Source of the DNA: Variovorax boronicumulans
Lineage (GTDB): Bacteria; Pseudomonadota; Gammaproteobacteria; Burkholderiales; Burkholderiaceae_C
Assembly: GCF_030812215.1 (NCBI RefSeq)
Contig: NZ_JAUSSG010000010.1
Coordinates: 283,201 to 347,200 of the forward strand
DNA length: 64,000 nt
Reading direction: 5' to 3'
In this document: positions 26,378 through 36,330 of the stretch, piece by piece
How positions within the stretch are numbered: position 1 is the stretch's first letter
Layout of the letters: every line of letters begins with the position of its first letter
The notes under the pieces: generated by a model
The model's input: only the letters and a program-made list of their open reading frames with translations
Told to the model about the DNA's origin: nothing
The model's database searches: none
Made by a program: the position numbers and the translations under genes

Positions 26378-26446
26378 GAAGTCGTGAACGAATCCGTCAT
26401 GCCCGCTCATCCCCCCAGGCGCACCCGCTCGGCGTTGCAAATGCTC

Positions 26447-26466
26447 GCCATAGCCCAAGCTATGGC
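26447..26466. repeat. Palindromic hairpin element upstream of the MATE gene
   Basis: A perfect eight-pair palindrome (GCCATAGC, loop CCAA, GCTATGGC) is flanked by imperfect outer arms (GCAAATGC and GCGCTTTGC). It lies in the 164-base gap between the membrane protein and MATE genes. No T run follows, so it is more like a REP-type element than a terminator. Only one copy is in this window. Confidence 0.4.
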
Positions 26467-26541
26467 TGCGCTTTGCGCCTTGATCGGGCGTGCCTGGGCA
26501 GGCTGCTCGGGCACGCCGAATTCATTCGCGCCTTCTGACCC

Positions 26542-27885
26542 GTGGCGGGCGAACGGGGACTGATCGCACGCCACGCCGGCACGGTGCTGGTCGGCCAGCT
26601 GGCCGTGATGGCCTTCGGCGTGACCGACACCATCATCGCGGGTCGCTATTCGGAGCACGCGCTGGCCGCGCTCTCGGTCGGCGCGGCCATCTTCGTGAGC
26701 GTGTATGTCTCGCTGATGGGCGTGCTGCAGGCGCTGCTGCCGGTGTGGGCCGAACTGCACGGCGCGGGCCGCAGCGGCGAGGTGGGCCGCTCGGTGCGGC
26801 AATCGCTCTACCTGGCCGGCATCGCCATCGCGGTGGGCATGGTGGCGCTGCTGCTGCCCGGCGGCGCCTTGCGCTGGACTCAGGTGCCGGCGGAGATGCG
26901 CAGCGAGGTCGAGGCGTATCTCGCGGTGCTCGCCTTCGCGCTGGCGCCGTCCCTGCTCTTCCGACTCTTCAGCACGCTGAACCAGAGCCTGGGCAAGCCG
27001 CAGCTAGTGACCTGGCTGCAACTGGCCTCGCTGGCGGTGAAGCTGCCGCTGTCTATCTGGTTCACCTTCGGCGGCGCGGGCCTGCCGGCAATGGGTCTCG
27101 TCGGCTGCGCGTGGGCCACGCTGTGCGTGAACTGGGCGATGCTCGGCTGCGCGGTCTGGTTGCTGCGCAGCAGCGCCTTCTATCGCGGCTATGCGCTTTG
27201 GGAACGCATCGAGCCTCCCGACTGGCATCAGATCCGCCAGTTCGCACGGCTGGGTGTTCCTGGCGGCCTGGCGGTGCTGGTGGAAGTGACCTCGTTCACG
27301 TTGATGGCGCTGTTCATCGCACGCCTGGGCACCGCGGCGGCGGCGGCGCACCAGATCGCCTCGAACCTGCTGGCGGTGGCGTACATGATGCCGCTCTCGC
27401 TCGCCATCGCGACCAGCGCGCGCGTGAGCTTCTGGCTCGGCGCCGGCGATCCCGCGAAAGCCCGGCACGCCTGTCGCCTCGGCTTCGAGCTGGCCATGCT
27501 GTGCGCCTTCGTCTATGCGGGCGCCATGGTCATGCTCCGCCACGAGCTCGCCAATGTGTATTCGGACAATCCGGCCGTGATCGCGCTGGCCGCCTTGCTG
27601 CTGCCCGTCGTCGCGCTCTATCACGTCGCCGATGCCCTGCAGACGCTGTGCGTGTTCGTGCTGCGCTGCTACCGCGTGACGCTGGCGCCACTGGTCATCT
27701 ACTGCGCGATGCTCTGGGGTCTCGGCCTCGGCGGGAGCTACCTGCTGGCCTACCGCGGCCTCGGGCCATGGCCGGCGATGCAATCGCCGATGGCGTTCTG
27801 GATCATGAGCGCCGGCGCACTGGTGTTCACGGGCCTGCTGTTCAGCGCACTGCTGCGCTGGACGATGCACAAGCGGGCCGGCTGA
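26542..27885 (+). CDS. MATE-family multidrug/metabolite efflux protein
   Basis: Predicted 447-residue inner-membrane exporter with 12 membrane segments in two homologous halves, each opening with the MATE pattern (first half VGQLAVMAFGVTDTIIAGRYSEHALAAL, second half GVPGGLAVLVEVTSF). MATE proteins expel cationic drugs or metabolites with sodium or proton influx. The start is GTG at 26542 (MAGERGLIARHAGTVL); no strong ribosome site is seen. It converges with phoR, with 24 bases between the stops. Confidence 0.88.
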   Translation: MAGERGLIARHAGTVLVGQLAVMAFGVTDTIIAGRYSEHALAALSVGAAIFVSVYVSLMGVLQALLPVWAELHGAGRSGEVGRSVRQSLYLAGIAIAVGMVALLLPGGALRWTQVPAEMRSEVEAYLAVLAFALAPSLLFRLFSTLNQSLGKPQLVTWLQLASLAVKLPLSIWFTFGGAGLPAMGLVGCAWATLCVNWAMLGCAVWLLRSSAFYRGYALWERIEPPDWHQIRQFARLGVPGGLAVLVEVTSFTLMALFIARLGTAAAAAHQIASNLLAVAYMMPLSLAIATSARVSFWLGAGDPAKARHACRLGFELAMLCAFVYAGAMVMLRHELANVYSDNPAVIALAALLLPVVALYHVADALQTLCVFVLRCYRVTLAPLVIYCAMLWGLGLGGSYLLAYRGLGPWPAMQSPMAFWIMSAGALVFTGLLFSALLRWTMHKRAG

Positions 27886-27909
27886 AGAACACTGGCCCTC
27901 TGCGCAAGC

Positions 27910-29247
27910 TCACTTCGCCAGCACGCGCGCCTCGCGCACCCGCGTGGCCGGGAACACCAGCGCGAACCGGCTCCCCTTGCCCACCGTGCTCTCGATGCGC
28001 AATTCGGCGCCATGCCGCTGTGCGATGTGCTTGACGATCGCGAGGCCGAGCCCGGTGCCGCCGGTCTCGCGCGAACGGCTGCGGTCGATGCGGTAGAAGC
28101 GCTCGGTGAGGCGCGGAATGTGCTCGGCGGCAATGCCGGGGCCGGTGTCCTTCACCGCGTATTCGCCGCGTCCGTCGGGCAGCACCCGCCAGCTCACCGC
28201 CACCTCGCCACCGCCGGGCGTGTAGCGGATCGCGTTGCTCAGCAGGTTCGACATCGCGCTCTGCAATTCGGTCGGCGCGCCCGATATCTCGGACTCGGCA
28301 TCGATGGTGAACGAGAGCCGATGGCCCAGCGGCGCAAGCCGGCCCGACAAGCCGCGTCCCTCGTCCTCGCACTGCGCCAGCAGGGCGCGGATGCGGATCC
28401 ACTGGTTGCCCGAAGGCGATGCGCTGCCCTCCAGGCGCGACAGCGTCAGCAGGTCGTTCACCAGCGTTTCCATGCGGTGCGACTGCTGGCTCATCAGCGA
28501 GAGATAGCGCGTGCGCTCGTCCGCATCGAGCGGCAGGTTCTGCAGCGTTTCGACAAAACCCGCCAGCACCGTGAGCGGCGTGCGGATCTCGTGCGACACA
28601 TTCGCCACGAAATCGCGCCGCATCGCCTCGGCCTGCTCCAGCGCCGTGATGTCGCGCGTGAGCAGCATGCGGCGGTTGCCCGCGTAGGGATGCACCTGCA
28701 CCGACAGCCGCACCGGGTGGCTGCGCTGGTGCGTGTGGCCTGGGCCTGAGGCGTCGATGACGACGTCGCGGCTGTAGTTCCAGGACGCCAGATAGGCCAC
28801 GAAGGCCGGATCGCGCACGAGATTGGCCAGGTGCTGCAGCAGGTCGCGCTCGGCATCGATGCCGAACTGGCCGGCGGCCGTCTGGTTGCACCATTCGATG
28901 CGGCCCTGCTCGTCGAGCAGGATCACGCCGTTGGGAGACGCCTGGATGGCGGCCAGAAACTCCTGCAGCCGGTCTACGGCCTGTCGGGTCTGCTGCTCGC
29001 GGTCGCGCAGCAGCTTGCGGATGCGTTCGGCCAGTTCGCCCCAGACACCGGGGCCCCGGGTCGGCAGGCCGGCGGCGTCGTTGCGCAGCACCTGCAGCAG
29101 CCGCTCGGCGCGCCAGGCATCGAGCCCGAGCCACAGCACTGCGCCCAGCCAGGCCCCCAGCCAGCCGAAATGCCAGCCAAAAATGCCGACAGCGCCCGCA
29201 CCTATTGCAAGGGACGCTATTAAAAAAGTAGCAATTCGGAAAGGCAT
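27910..29247 (-). CDS. phoR: Phosphate regulon sensor histidine kinase PhoR
   Basis: Predicted 445-residue inner-membrane kinase that senses phosphate status through the Pst transporter and PhoU and phosphorylates PhoB. Two N-terminal membrane segments (residues about 5-42) have almost no periplasmic loop, as usual for PhoR. A PAS domain follows (around NGVILLDEQGRIEWCNQTAA). The H box is FVANVSHEIRTP with His219; N, G1 and G2 boxes are NLLSNAIRYTPGGG, VKDTGPGIAAEHIPRLTERF and GTGLGLAIVKH. It is the last gene of the pst-pho operon, 44 bases after phoB. Confidence 0.95.
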   Translation of the reverse strand: MPFRIATFLIASLAIGAGAVGIFGWHFGWLGAWLGAVLWLGLDAWRAERLLQVLRNDAAGLPTRGPGVWGELAERIRKLLRDREQQTRQAVDRLQEFLAAIQASPNGVILLDEQGRIEWCNQTAAGQFGIDAERDLLQHLANLVRDPAFVAYLASWNYSRDVVIDASGPGHTHQRSHPVRLSVQVHPYAGNRRMLLTRDITALEQAEAMRRDFVANVSHEIRTPLTVLAGFVETLQNLPLDADERTRYLSLMSQQSHRMETLVNDLLTLSRLEGSASPSGNQWIRIRALLAQCEDEGRGLSGRLAPLGHRLSFTIDAESEISGAPTELQSAMSNLLSNAIRYTPGGGEVAVSWRVLPDGRGEYAVKDTGPGIAAEHIPRLTERFYRIDRSRSRETGGTGLGLAIVKHIAQRHGAELRIESTVGKGSRFALVFPATRVREARVLAK

Positions 29248-29291
29248 GGCGGGCGATTATCCGCGCCCGCGGCCAAGGGACGCCACGGTGT

Positions 29292-29984
29292 TCAAACCGT
29301 GACTTGGGCCGTCAGGCGGTAGCCTGCTCCCCGGACGGTTTCGACCATCGGTGCGGCCGCGCCCAACGATTCGCGCAGGCGCTTGACGTGCACGTCGACC
29401 GTACGTTCCTCGATGTAGACGTGGTCGCCCCACACCTTGTCGAGCAGCTGCGCCCGGCTGTGCACGCGCTCGGCGTGCTGCATCAGGTAGGCCAGCAGCT
29501 TGAACTCGGTCGGGCCGACCTTGAGCGCGGCGCCCTGCCAGGTCACGCGATGCGTGGAGGTGTCGAGCGCCAGTTCGCCGATTTCCACGCGCTCGGTCAC
29601 CACTTCGGGCGCGCGGCGGCGCAGAACCGCACGGATGCGGGCCAGCATTTCCTGCGTGGAGAACGGCTTGGTGATGTAGTCGTCCGCGCCGGCATCCAGG
29701 CCTGCGACCTTGTCGGGCTCGTCGCCGCGCGCGGTCAGCATCAGGATCGGGACAGCCTTGGTGCGCGGGTCCTTGCGCCACTGGCGCGCAAGCTGCAGGC
29801 CGCTCTGGCCCGGCAGCATCCAGTCGAGCAGGATCAGGTCGGGCAGGAAGGCGTCGATTTCGCGTTGCGCCGCGGCACCGTCTTCCGACCAGATCGGCTC
29901 GAAGCCGTTGTGGCGCAGGTTGACGGCGATCAGCTCGGCGATCGAGGACTCGTCTTCGACGATCAGGACTCGGGGTTTTTTCAT
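29292..29984 (-). CDS. phoB: Phosphate regulon response regulator PhoB
   Basis: Predicted 230-residue transcription factor. The receiver domain has the acidic pocket at residues 10-11 (VEDE), the phosphorylated Asp54 in LLDWMLPG, and Lys in TKPFS. The C-terminal winged helix of the OmpR/PhoB type contains the recognition part RAQLLDKVWGDHVYIEERTVDVHVKRL. It should bind the Pho boxes before pstS, ppx and ppk in this same region. It lies between phoU and phoR in the operon, with no own Pho box visible in its 27-base upstream gap. Confidence 0.96.
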   Translation of the reverse strand: MKKPRVLIVEDESSIAELIAVNLRHNGFEPIWSEDGAAAQREIDAFLPDLILLDWMLPGQSGLQLARQWRKDPRTKAVPILMLTARGDEPDKVAGLDAGADDYITKPFSTQEMLARIRAVLRRRAPEVVTERVEIGELALDTSTHRVTWQGAALKVGPTEFKLLAYLMQHAERVHSRAQLLDKVWGDHVYIEERTVDVHVKRLRESLGAAAPMVETVRGAGYRLTAQVTV

Positions 29985-30011
29985 GCTTTCTTGAGAGAGT
30001 CTTGCTCTCCG

Positions 30012-30713
30012 TTATTGCAGCGCCGATTCGATCTCCTGCATCGAAGTGTGCCGCACATCGGCGCCCTTGACGATGTAGATGATGAACTCGGCGATGTTCT
30101 TGGCGTGGTCGCCAATGCGCTCGATGGCCTTGGCCAGGAACAGCAGGTCCAGGCTGGCCGAGATGGTGCGCGGGTCTTCCATCATGTAGGTGACCAGCTT
30201 GCGCACGAACCCGTCGAACTCCTTGTCGATCAGGTCGTCGTCCTTCAGGATCGACAGCGCCGCTGCCGTGTCCAGGCGCGCAAAGGCGTCCAGCGCGGTG
30301 CGCAGCAGGCCCGAGGCCAGGTCGGCCGCGATGCGCAGCTCGGTCGTGGGCAGCTGGCGGGCCGAACCGCTCTCGATGATCGACTTGACCATGCGCGCGA
30401 TCTTGTTGGCCTCGTCGCCCACGCGCTCCAGGTTGGCGGTGGTCTTGCTGATGGCGATCAGGAGGCGCAGGTCGCGTGCGGTCGGCTGGCGGCGCGCGAT
30501 GATCGACGAGAGCTCGCGGTCGATGTCGATTTCCATCGCATTGACGCGGTGCTCGGTTTCCATCACGCGGTCGGCCGCCTCGGCGTCGAACTGCAGCAGG
30601 GCGTACACCGCCTGGTGGATCTGCGACTCGACCATGCCGCCGAGCTCCATCACGCGCGACGAGACGCCGTTGAGTTCGCTGTCGAACTGGCTGGAAAGAT
30701 GTTTCTCGCTCAT
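30012..30713 (-). CDS. phoU: Phosphate transport regulator PhoU
   Basis: Predicted 233-residue all-helical protein that couples the Pst transporter to PhoR and represses the Pho regulon when phosphate is plentiful. Both PhoU repeats show the metal-binding pattern: SRVMELGGMVESQIHQAVYAL with MEIDIDRELSSIIARRQP, and the second repeat near DDDLIDKEFDGFVRKLVTY. It starts MSEKHLSSQFDSEL. It lies between pstB (12-base gap) and phoB. Confidence 0.95.
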   Translation of the reverse strand: MSEKHLSSQFDSELNGVSSRVMELGGMVESQIHQAVYALLQFDAEAADRVMETEHRVNAMEIDIDRELSSIIARRQPTARDLRLLIAISKTTANLERVGDEANKIARMVKSIIESGSARQLPTTELRIAADLASGLLRTALDAFARLDTAAALSILKDDDLIDKEFDGFVRKLVTYMMEDPRTISASLDLLFLAKAIERIGDHAKNIAEFIIYIVKGADVRHTSMQEIESALQ

Positions 30714-30725
30714 GGTGTTGTCTCC

Positions 30726-31505
<780 letters not shown>

Positions 31506-31523
31506 TGCGAGCTTCTTCTTCAG

Positions 31524-32408
31524 TCAGTGTTTGGTGCGCGTGAGGACCCGCGCCAGGATATTGAGGGCGAGCACGGCGACGGTGATCAGGAACACGCCGG
31601 CCCAGGCCAGCTGTTGCCAGTTCTCGTACGGGCTCATCGCGAACTTGAAAATCGTGACCGGCAGGCTGGCCATGGGCTGGCTCACGTCGGCGGTCCAGAA
31701 CTGGTTGTTCAGCGCGGTGAAGAGCAGCGGCGCGGTTTCACCCGCGATGCGCGCCACGGCCAGCAGGATGCCCGTGACCACACCGGCGCGCGCGGCGCGC
31801 AGCGTGATGCTGATGATGACCTTCCACTTCGGCGTGCCCAGCGCGTAGGCCGCTTCGCGCAGACCCGGCGGCACCAGTTGCAGCATGTTCTCGGTGGTGC
31901 GGATCACCACCGGAATCACGATCAGCGCGAGCGCCAGCGCACCGGCCAGGCCCGAGAAGGTCTTGAAGTAGGCCACCACCACGGCGTAGACGAACAGGCC
32001 GATCACGATCGAGGGCGCCGACAAGAGGATGTCGTTCACGAAGCGCGTGACTGAGGCGAGCCAGCCCTTGGGGTTGTACTCGGCCAGGTAGATGCCGGCC
32101 ATGATGCCGATCGGCGTACCCACGAAGGTGGCGAGCATCACCATCACGAAGGAGCCGAAGATCGCGTTGGCGATGCCGCCCACTTCGTTCGGCGGCGGCG
32201 TCATCTCGGTGAAGGTGGCGATGGCGAGGCCACCGATGCCCAGGCGCAGCGTTTCCCAGAGGATCCACACGAGCCAGAACACCCCGAACACCATCGCGGC
32301 GAGCGACAGCGTGAGCGCGATCTTGTTGACGCGGTTGCGCGAAGCGAACTTGGCCTGGCGCGTCTCCGCGAGCGTCTTGGCGTTGATGAGGTCTTGCGCT
32401 GTACTCAC
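31524..32408 (-). CDS. pstA: Phosphate ABC transporter permease PstA
   Basis: Predicted 294-residue inner-membrane permease, one of the two channel subunits of the Pst importer. Six membrane segments are visible, and the coupling loop is near LREAAYALGTPKWKVIISITL (EAA motif). The start is GTG at 32408, which overlaps the stop of pstC by four bases (GTGA), indicating translational coupling. Confidence 0.95.
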   Translation of the reverse strand: MSTAQDLINAKTLAETRQAKFASRNRVNKIALTLSLAAMVFGVFWLVWILWETLRLGIGGLAIATFTEMTPPPNEVGGIANAIFGSFVMVMLATFVGTPIGIMAGIYLAEYNPKGWLASVTRFVNDILLSAPSIVIGLFVYAVVVAYFKTFSGLAGALALALIVIPVVIRTTENMLQLVPPGLREAAYALGTPKWKVIISITLRAARAGVVTGILLAVARIAGETAPLLFTALNNQFWTADVSQPMASLPVTIFKFAMSPYENWQQLAWAGVFLITVAVLALNILARVLTRTKH

Positions 32409-33484
32409 GACTTGGTCCCTTCGCTCTTCTTCATCTTGGCCAGCAGGATCTTGGAAAGCGTCAGCACGACGAAGGTGATGAAGAACAGCACGAGGCCCAG
32501 ATACATCAGCGCCGCCTGGTGCAGGCCTGCGCCGGCTTCGGCGAATTCGTTGGCCAGGGCCGAGGTGATGCTGTTGGCAGCCTCGAACACCGACAGCGAG
32601 TTGAGCTGGTTCATGTTGCCGATCACGAACGTGACCGCCATCGTTTCACCCAGCGCCCGGCCGAGGCCGAGCATGATGCCGCCGATCACACCCGCCTTGG
32701 TGTAAGGCAGCACGACCTTGGAGACGACCTCCCAGGTGGTGGAGCCCAGGCCGTAGGCCGACTCTTTCAGGAGCGGCGGCGTCACCTCGAACACGTCGCG
32801 CATCACCGAGGCGATGAACGGGATGATCATGATCGCGAGGATGATGCCGGCCGACAGGATGCCGATGCCCACGGGCGGGCCGGACACCAGGGCGCCGAGG
32901 TACGGCACGCCGGCGAGCAGCTTCTGCAGCGGCTGCTGCACCCAGGTCGAGAGGATCGGGCCGAACACCAGCAGGCCCCACATGCCGTACACGATGGACG
33001 GCACGGCGGCGAGCAATTCGATGGCCGTGCCCAGCGGGCGCTTGAGCCAGTTGGGCGACAGCTCCGTCAGAAAGAGGGCAATGCCGAAGCTCACCGGCAC
33101 CGCGATCACCAGGGCGATGAACGAGGTGGCCAGCGTGCCGTAGATCATCACGAGGCCGCCGTACTCGTTCTGCACCGGGTCCCACACGCTGTTGGTGAGG
33201 AAGCCGAGGCCGTACTTCGAGATGGCGGGCCATGCGCCGGCGACGAGCGACACCAGGATGCCGATCAGCATCGCAAGCGTCAGGAGCGCGGCGCCCTTGG
33301 CGGCCCAGCCGAACAGGCGATCGGCCATCGGGCCGGAACGCGGCGCCTTCACCGGCGGTGGAAGCGCAGTGGCGCGGCCACGGTCGGCCGCGAGGTCGTA
33401 CGTGGCGGCAGCAGGAAGAGTGGATGACACGGGTCGCTCCGGCAAAGACGAAAGCGGCGCGTCCTCGAGCGAAGTGCTGCTCAT
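32405..33484 (-). CDS. pstC: Phosphate ABC transporter permease PstC
   Basis: Predicted 359-residue inner-membrane permease. After an unusually long, low-complexity N-terminal cytoplasmic tail (about 50 residues) six membrane segments follow, with the coupling loop LLKESAYGLGSTTWEVVSKVV. It begins MSSTSLEDAPLSSLPERPV. It lies 33 bases after pstS on the same strand and overlaps pstA. Confidence 0.94.
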   Translation of the reverse strand: MSSTSLEDAPLSSLPERPVSSTLPAAATYDLAADRGRATALPPPVKAPRSGPMADRLFGWAAKGAALLTLAMLIGILVSLVAGAWPAISKYGLGFLTNSVWDPVQNEYGGLVMIYGTLATSFIALVIAVPVSFGIALFLTELSPNWLKRPLGTAIELLAAVPSIVYGMWGLLVFGPILSTWVQQPLQKLLAGVPYLGALVSGPPVGIGILSAGIILAIMIIPFIASVMRDVFEVTPPLLKESAYGLGSTTWEVVSKVVLPYTKAGVIGGIMLGLGRALGETMAVTFVIGNMNQLNSLSVFEAANSITSALANEFAEAGAGLHQAALMYLGLVLFFITFVVLTLSKILLAKMKKSEGTKS

Positions 33485-33517
33485 GGATGCGCCGTTCTGG
33501 ACTGGTGGGTGGGTTGC

Positions 33518-34552
33518 TTACTTGAACGCGACGGGCTTGCCCGATGCGTCCTTCACTTCACCCCACGACTTGGCGATGGTGGCCTTCACAGCGTCGGGCA
33601 TCGGCACGTAGTCGAGGTCGTCGGCGGTCTTGTCGCCACCCTTGTAGGCCCAGTCGAAGAACTTGAGCACGGTGGTCGCGTTGGCGGGCTTGTCCTGCAC
33701 CTTGTGCAGCAGGATGAAGGTGGCGCCGGTGATGGGCCATGCGCCCTTGTCGGCCTGGTTGGTCAGCACCTGGTAGAAGCTCTTGTTCCAGTCGGCAGCG
33801 GCGGCGGCGGCCTTGAAGGCGCTGTCGTCGGGCGAGACGAAGTTGCCGGCGGCGTTCTGCAGCTGGGCATAGGTCATCTTGTTCTGCTTGACGTAGGCGT
33901 ACTCGACGTAGCCGATCGAGTTGGGCAGGCGGTTCACGAAAGCGGCGACGCCTTCGTTGCCCTTGCCGCCCGCGCCGGTGGGCCAGTTCACGGCCGTGCC
34001 TTCGCCGACCTTCGACTTCCACTCTGCATTGACCTTGCTCAGGTAGTTGGTGAACAGGAAGCTGGTGCCCGAACCGTCGGCGCGGCGAACCGGGGCGATG
34101 GCGGCGTCAGGCAGGGCGAGCGAACCGTTCAGCGCCTTGATGGCGGGGTCGTTCCACTTGGTGATCTTGCCCAGGTAGATGTCACCCAGGACCTGGCCGT
34201 TGAGCTTCAGCTCGCCCGGCTTGATGCCGGTGATGTTCACCACGGGGATCACGCCGCCGATGACGGTAGGGAACTGCATCAGGCCCTTGGCCTGGAGTTC
34301 GTCGTCCTTCAGGGGAGCGTCCGAGGCACCGAAATCGACGGTCTTGGCTTCGATCTGCTTCAAGCCAGCGCCCGAACCGACCGACTGGTAGTTGATCTTG
34401 ACGCCGGTGGCCTTGTTGAAGTCCGAAGCCCACTTGGCATACAGCGGTGCGGGGAAGCTGGCGCCGGCACCGGTCACGTCTTGTGCGAGGGCGGGAATGG
34501 AGAACAGCGCGGCCACGAGACCGGCGGTTGCAAATTTGAACGTCGTTTTCAT
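33518..34552 (-). CDS. pstS: Phosphate-binding protein PstS
   Basis: Predicted 344-residue periplasmic phosphate receptor. The signal peptide (MKTTFKFATAGLVAALFSIP, cleavage after ALA) is followed by the PstS start QDVTGAGASFPAPLYAKW. Phosphate-contact regions are visible: NYQSVGSGAGLKQI, DFGASDAPL and VRRADGSGTSFLF. The ATG at 34552 has an AAGGAAG site just upstream. First gene of the pst-pho operon, under a Pho box at 34618-34635. Confidence 0.96.
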   Translation of the reverse strand: MKTTFKFATAGLVAALFSIPALAQDVTGAGASFPAPLYAKWASDFNKATGVKINYQSVGSGAGLKQIEAKTVDFGASDAPLKDDELQAKGLMQFPTVIGGVIPVVNITGIKPGELKLNGQVLGDIYLGKITKWNDPAIKALNGSLALPDAAIAPVRRADGSGTSFLFTNYLSKVNAEWKSKVGEGTAVNWPTGAGGKGNEGVAAFVNRLPNSIGYVEYAYVKQNKMTYAQLQNAAGNFVSPDDSAFKAAAAAADWNKSFYQVLTNQADKGAWPITGATFILLHKVQDKPANATTVLKFFDWAYKGGDKTADDLDYVPMPDAVKATIAKSWGEVKDASGKPVAFK

Positions 34553-34603
34553 GAAGCTTCCTTTTAGAAGTAAGAAGTAGTCCCTTTCGGGCTTGGGACG
34601 GAC

Positions 34604-34635
34604 TCTAGAAAGCTTGTGTGACATCAATATGACAC
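34604..34635 (-). promoter_or_regulatory. Pho box and promoter of pstS
   Basis: On the minus strand TGTCAT (34629-34634) and TGTCAC (34618-34623) stand 11 bases apart in direct repeat, the PhoB binding pattern. About 10 bases further lies a weak -10 (TCTAGA, 34604-34609). In PhoB-dependent promoters the box takes the place of the -35 element. Confidence 0.8.
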
Positions 34636-34684
34636 CCCGCTGTCGAGGGAAAATGCCGGTGTTTCCCCTTCGGGACGTGTGACG

Positions 34685-34718
34685 CTGTCACACAACCGTC
34701 ATGCACCGCGCCTAGCCT
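34685..34718 (+). promoter_or_regulatory. Pho box and putative promoter of ppx
   Basis: CTGTCAC (34685-34691) and CCGTCAT (34696-34702) are direct repeats 11 bases apart on the plus strand, followed after 10 bases by a weak TAGCCT -10. It points toward ppx, opposite to the pstS box 50 bases away, so the gap of 256 bases holds two diverging PhoB sites. Confidence 0.7.
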
Positions 34719-34808
34719 TCCCGACCTCGCCACTGAGCGATTCGGGACGCGGTGCGCCTGCCACGGCGCTACGATCAAAGACAACACCGCCCTCTTCACC
34801 AGAACTAC

Positions 34809-36329
34809 ATGCAAAACGGCACCCGCCTCGCGGCAGTCGATCTCGGCTCCAACAGCTTCAGGCTCGAAATCGGACAGGTCGACCACGGCCAGATCCACCG
34901 CACCGAGTACCTGAAGGAAACAGTGCGCCAGGGCAATGGCCTGGACAGCGCCCGCAACCTCACGACCGAAGCCATGCAGCGCGGCTGGGATGCGCTGGCG
35001 CGTTTCGGCGAGCGGCTGGCCGGCTTCAAGCGCTCGCAGGTGCGCGCCGTCGCCACGCAGACGCTGCGCGAAGCGCGCAACCGCGAAGAATTCTTGCTGC
35101 GCGCACGCACCATCCTGGGTTTCGGCATCGACGTGATCCCCGGCCGGGAAGAAGCCCGTCTTATCTACCAGGGCGTGGCGCACATGCTCCCGCACACCGA
35201 CGCCTCGGACAGCGAACGCAGGCTGGTGGTCGACATCGGCGGGCGCTCCACCGAAATGATCATCGGCCGCTCGCTCCAGGCCGAGCTGATGGAGTCGTAC
35301 CGCGTGGGCAGCGTCGCCTGGTCGATGAAGCACTTCGCCGAAGGCCAGTTCACCCCCGCCGCCTTCCGCGCCGCCGAAGTGGCCGCCAAGGCGGTGCTCG
35401 ATGACGCGCTCGGCAGCTACACCCGTGACCAGTGGGACGTGGCGTACGGCGCCTCGGGCACCATCGGCGCGGTCGGAGACGTGCTGGCCGCGGCCGGCGC
35501 CGAGCCTGGCCTCGTCACCCGCGAGGGCCTGGACTGGCTGCTGGACCGCCTGCTCAAGGCCGGCAGCGCCGACAAGCTGCGCATCGACGGCATGCGCGAA
35601 GACCGCAAGGCCGTGATCGGCGGCGGCGTGAGCGTGCTGCGGGCGGTGTTCGATCTGCTCGGCATCGAAGAAATGAAAGTCGCCCAGGGCGCGCTGCGCC
35701 ACGGTGTGCTCTACGAACTGCTGGAGCGCGACGAGAGCGTCGCCGACATGCGCACCGCCACGGTGGCGCGGCTCGCCACGCGCTTCGCGGTCGATGCCGC
35801 ACAGGCCAGGCGGGTGGGCGATGCCGCCGCTTCTCTGTTTGTTCAGCTCGCCCCCGCCGCGCGCGGCGGCAGCACCTCCAACCGCGCTGGCCGCGCATTG
35901 CGCAAGCTCGGATGGGCCGCGCAACTGCACGAGATCGGCGCGCTGGTGTCGCACAGCGACTATCACAAGCACGGCGCCTACATCCTGGACAACACCGACG
36001 CGCCCGGCTTCGCGGTGAACGAACTGCATGCGCTCGGCCAACTGGTGCTGGGACAGCGCGGCAAGCTGCGCAAGCTCGAGGCCTCGCTCGACGACGAGAC
36101 CTTCGTGATGCAACTGCTGGCGCTTCGGCTGGCGGTGATCCTCTGCCACGCGCGGCGCGACCCCGATCCGCAGGCGCTGCACCTCGCGGCGCTGGGCGCA
36201 CGGGCGTTCACCATCGTGTGCGCACCGGATTGGGCCGAGGCCTATCCGCAGTCGGCGCACCTTCTGCGCGAGGAAGTGCTGGCCTGGCAAAAGACCAGCA
36301 ACTGGCGCGTGGAACTGAGCGGCGTTTGA
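34809..36329 (+). CDS. ppx: Exopolyphosphatase (Ppx/GppA family)
   Basis: Predicted 506-residue enzyme that removes terminal phosphate from polyphosphate; the family also includes pppGpp phosphatases (GppA), so that activity cannot be excluded. The ASKHA fold is shown by the phosphate-1 motif LAAVDLGSNSFRLE near the N terminus and the phosphate-2 motif RRLVVDIGGRSTEMIIG, with an HD-like C-terminal region (LHEIGALVSHSDYHKHGAYIL). The start is the ATG at 34809. It diverges from pstS and has its own Pho box. Confidence 0.92.
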   Translation: MQNGTRLAAVDLGSNSFRLEIGQVDHGQIHRTEYLKETVRQGNGLDSARNLTTEAMQRGWDALARFGERLAGFKRSQVRAVATQTLREARNREEFLLRARTILGFGIDVIPGREEARLIYQGVAHMLPHTDASDSERRLVVDIGGRSTEMIIGRSLQAELMESYRVGSVAWSMKHFAEGQFTPAAFRAAEVAAKAVLDDALGSYTRDQWDVAYGASGTIGAVGDVLAAAGAEPGLVTREGLDWLLDRLLKAGSADKLRIDGMREDRKAVIGGGVSVLRAVFDLLGIEEMKVAQGALRHGVLYELLERDESVADMRTATVARLATRFAVDAAQARRVGDAAASLFVQLAPAARGGSTSNRAGRALRKLGWAAQLHEIGALVSHSDYHKHGAYILDNTDAPGFAVNELHALGQLVLGQRGKLRKLEASLDDETFVMQLLALRLAVILCHARRDPDPQALHLAALGARAFTIVCAPDWAEAYPQSAHLLREEVLAWQKTSNWRVELSGV

Positions 36330-36330
36330 C

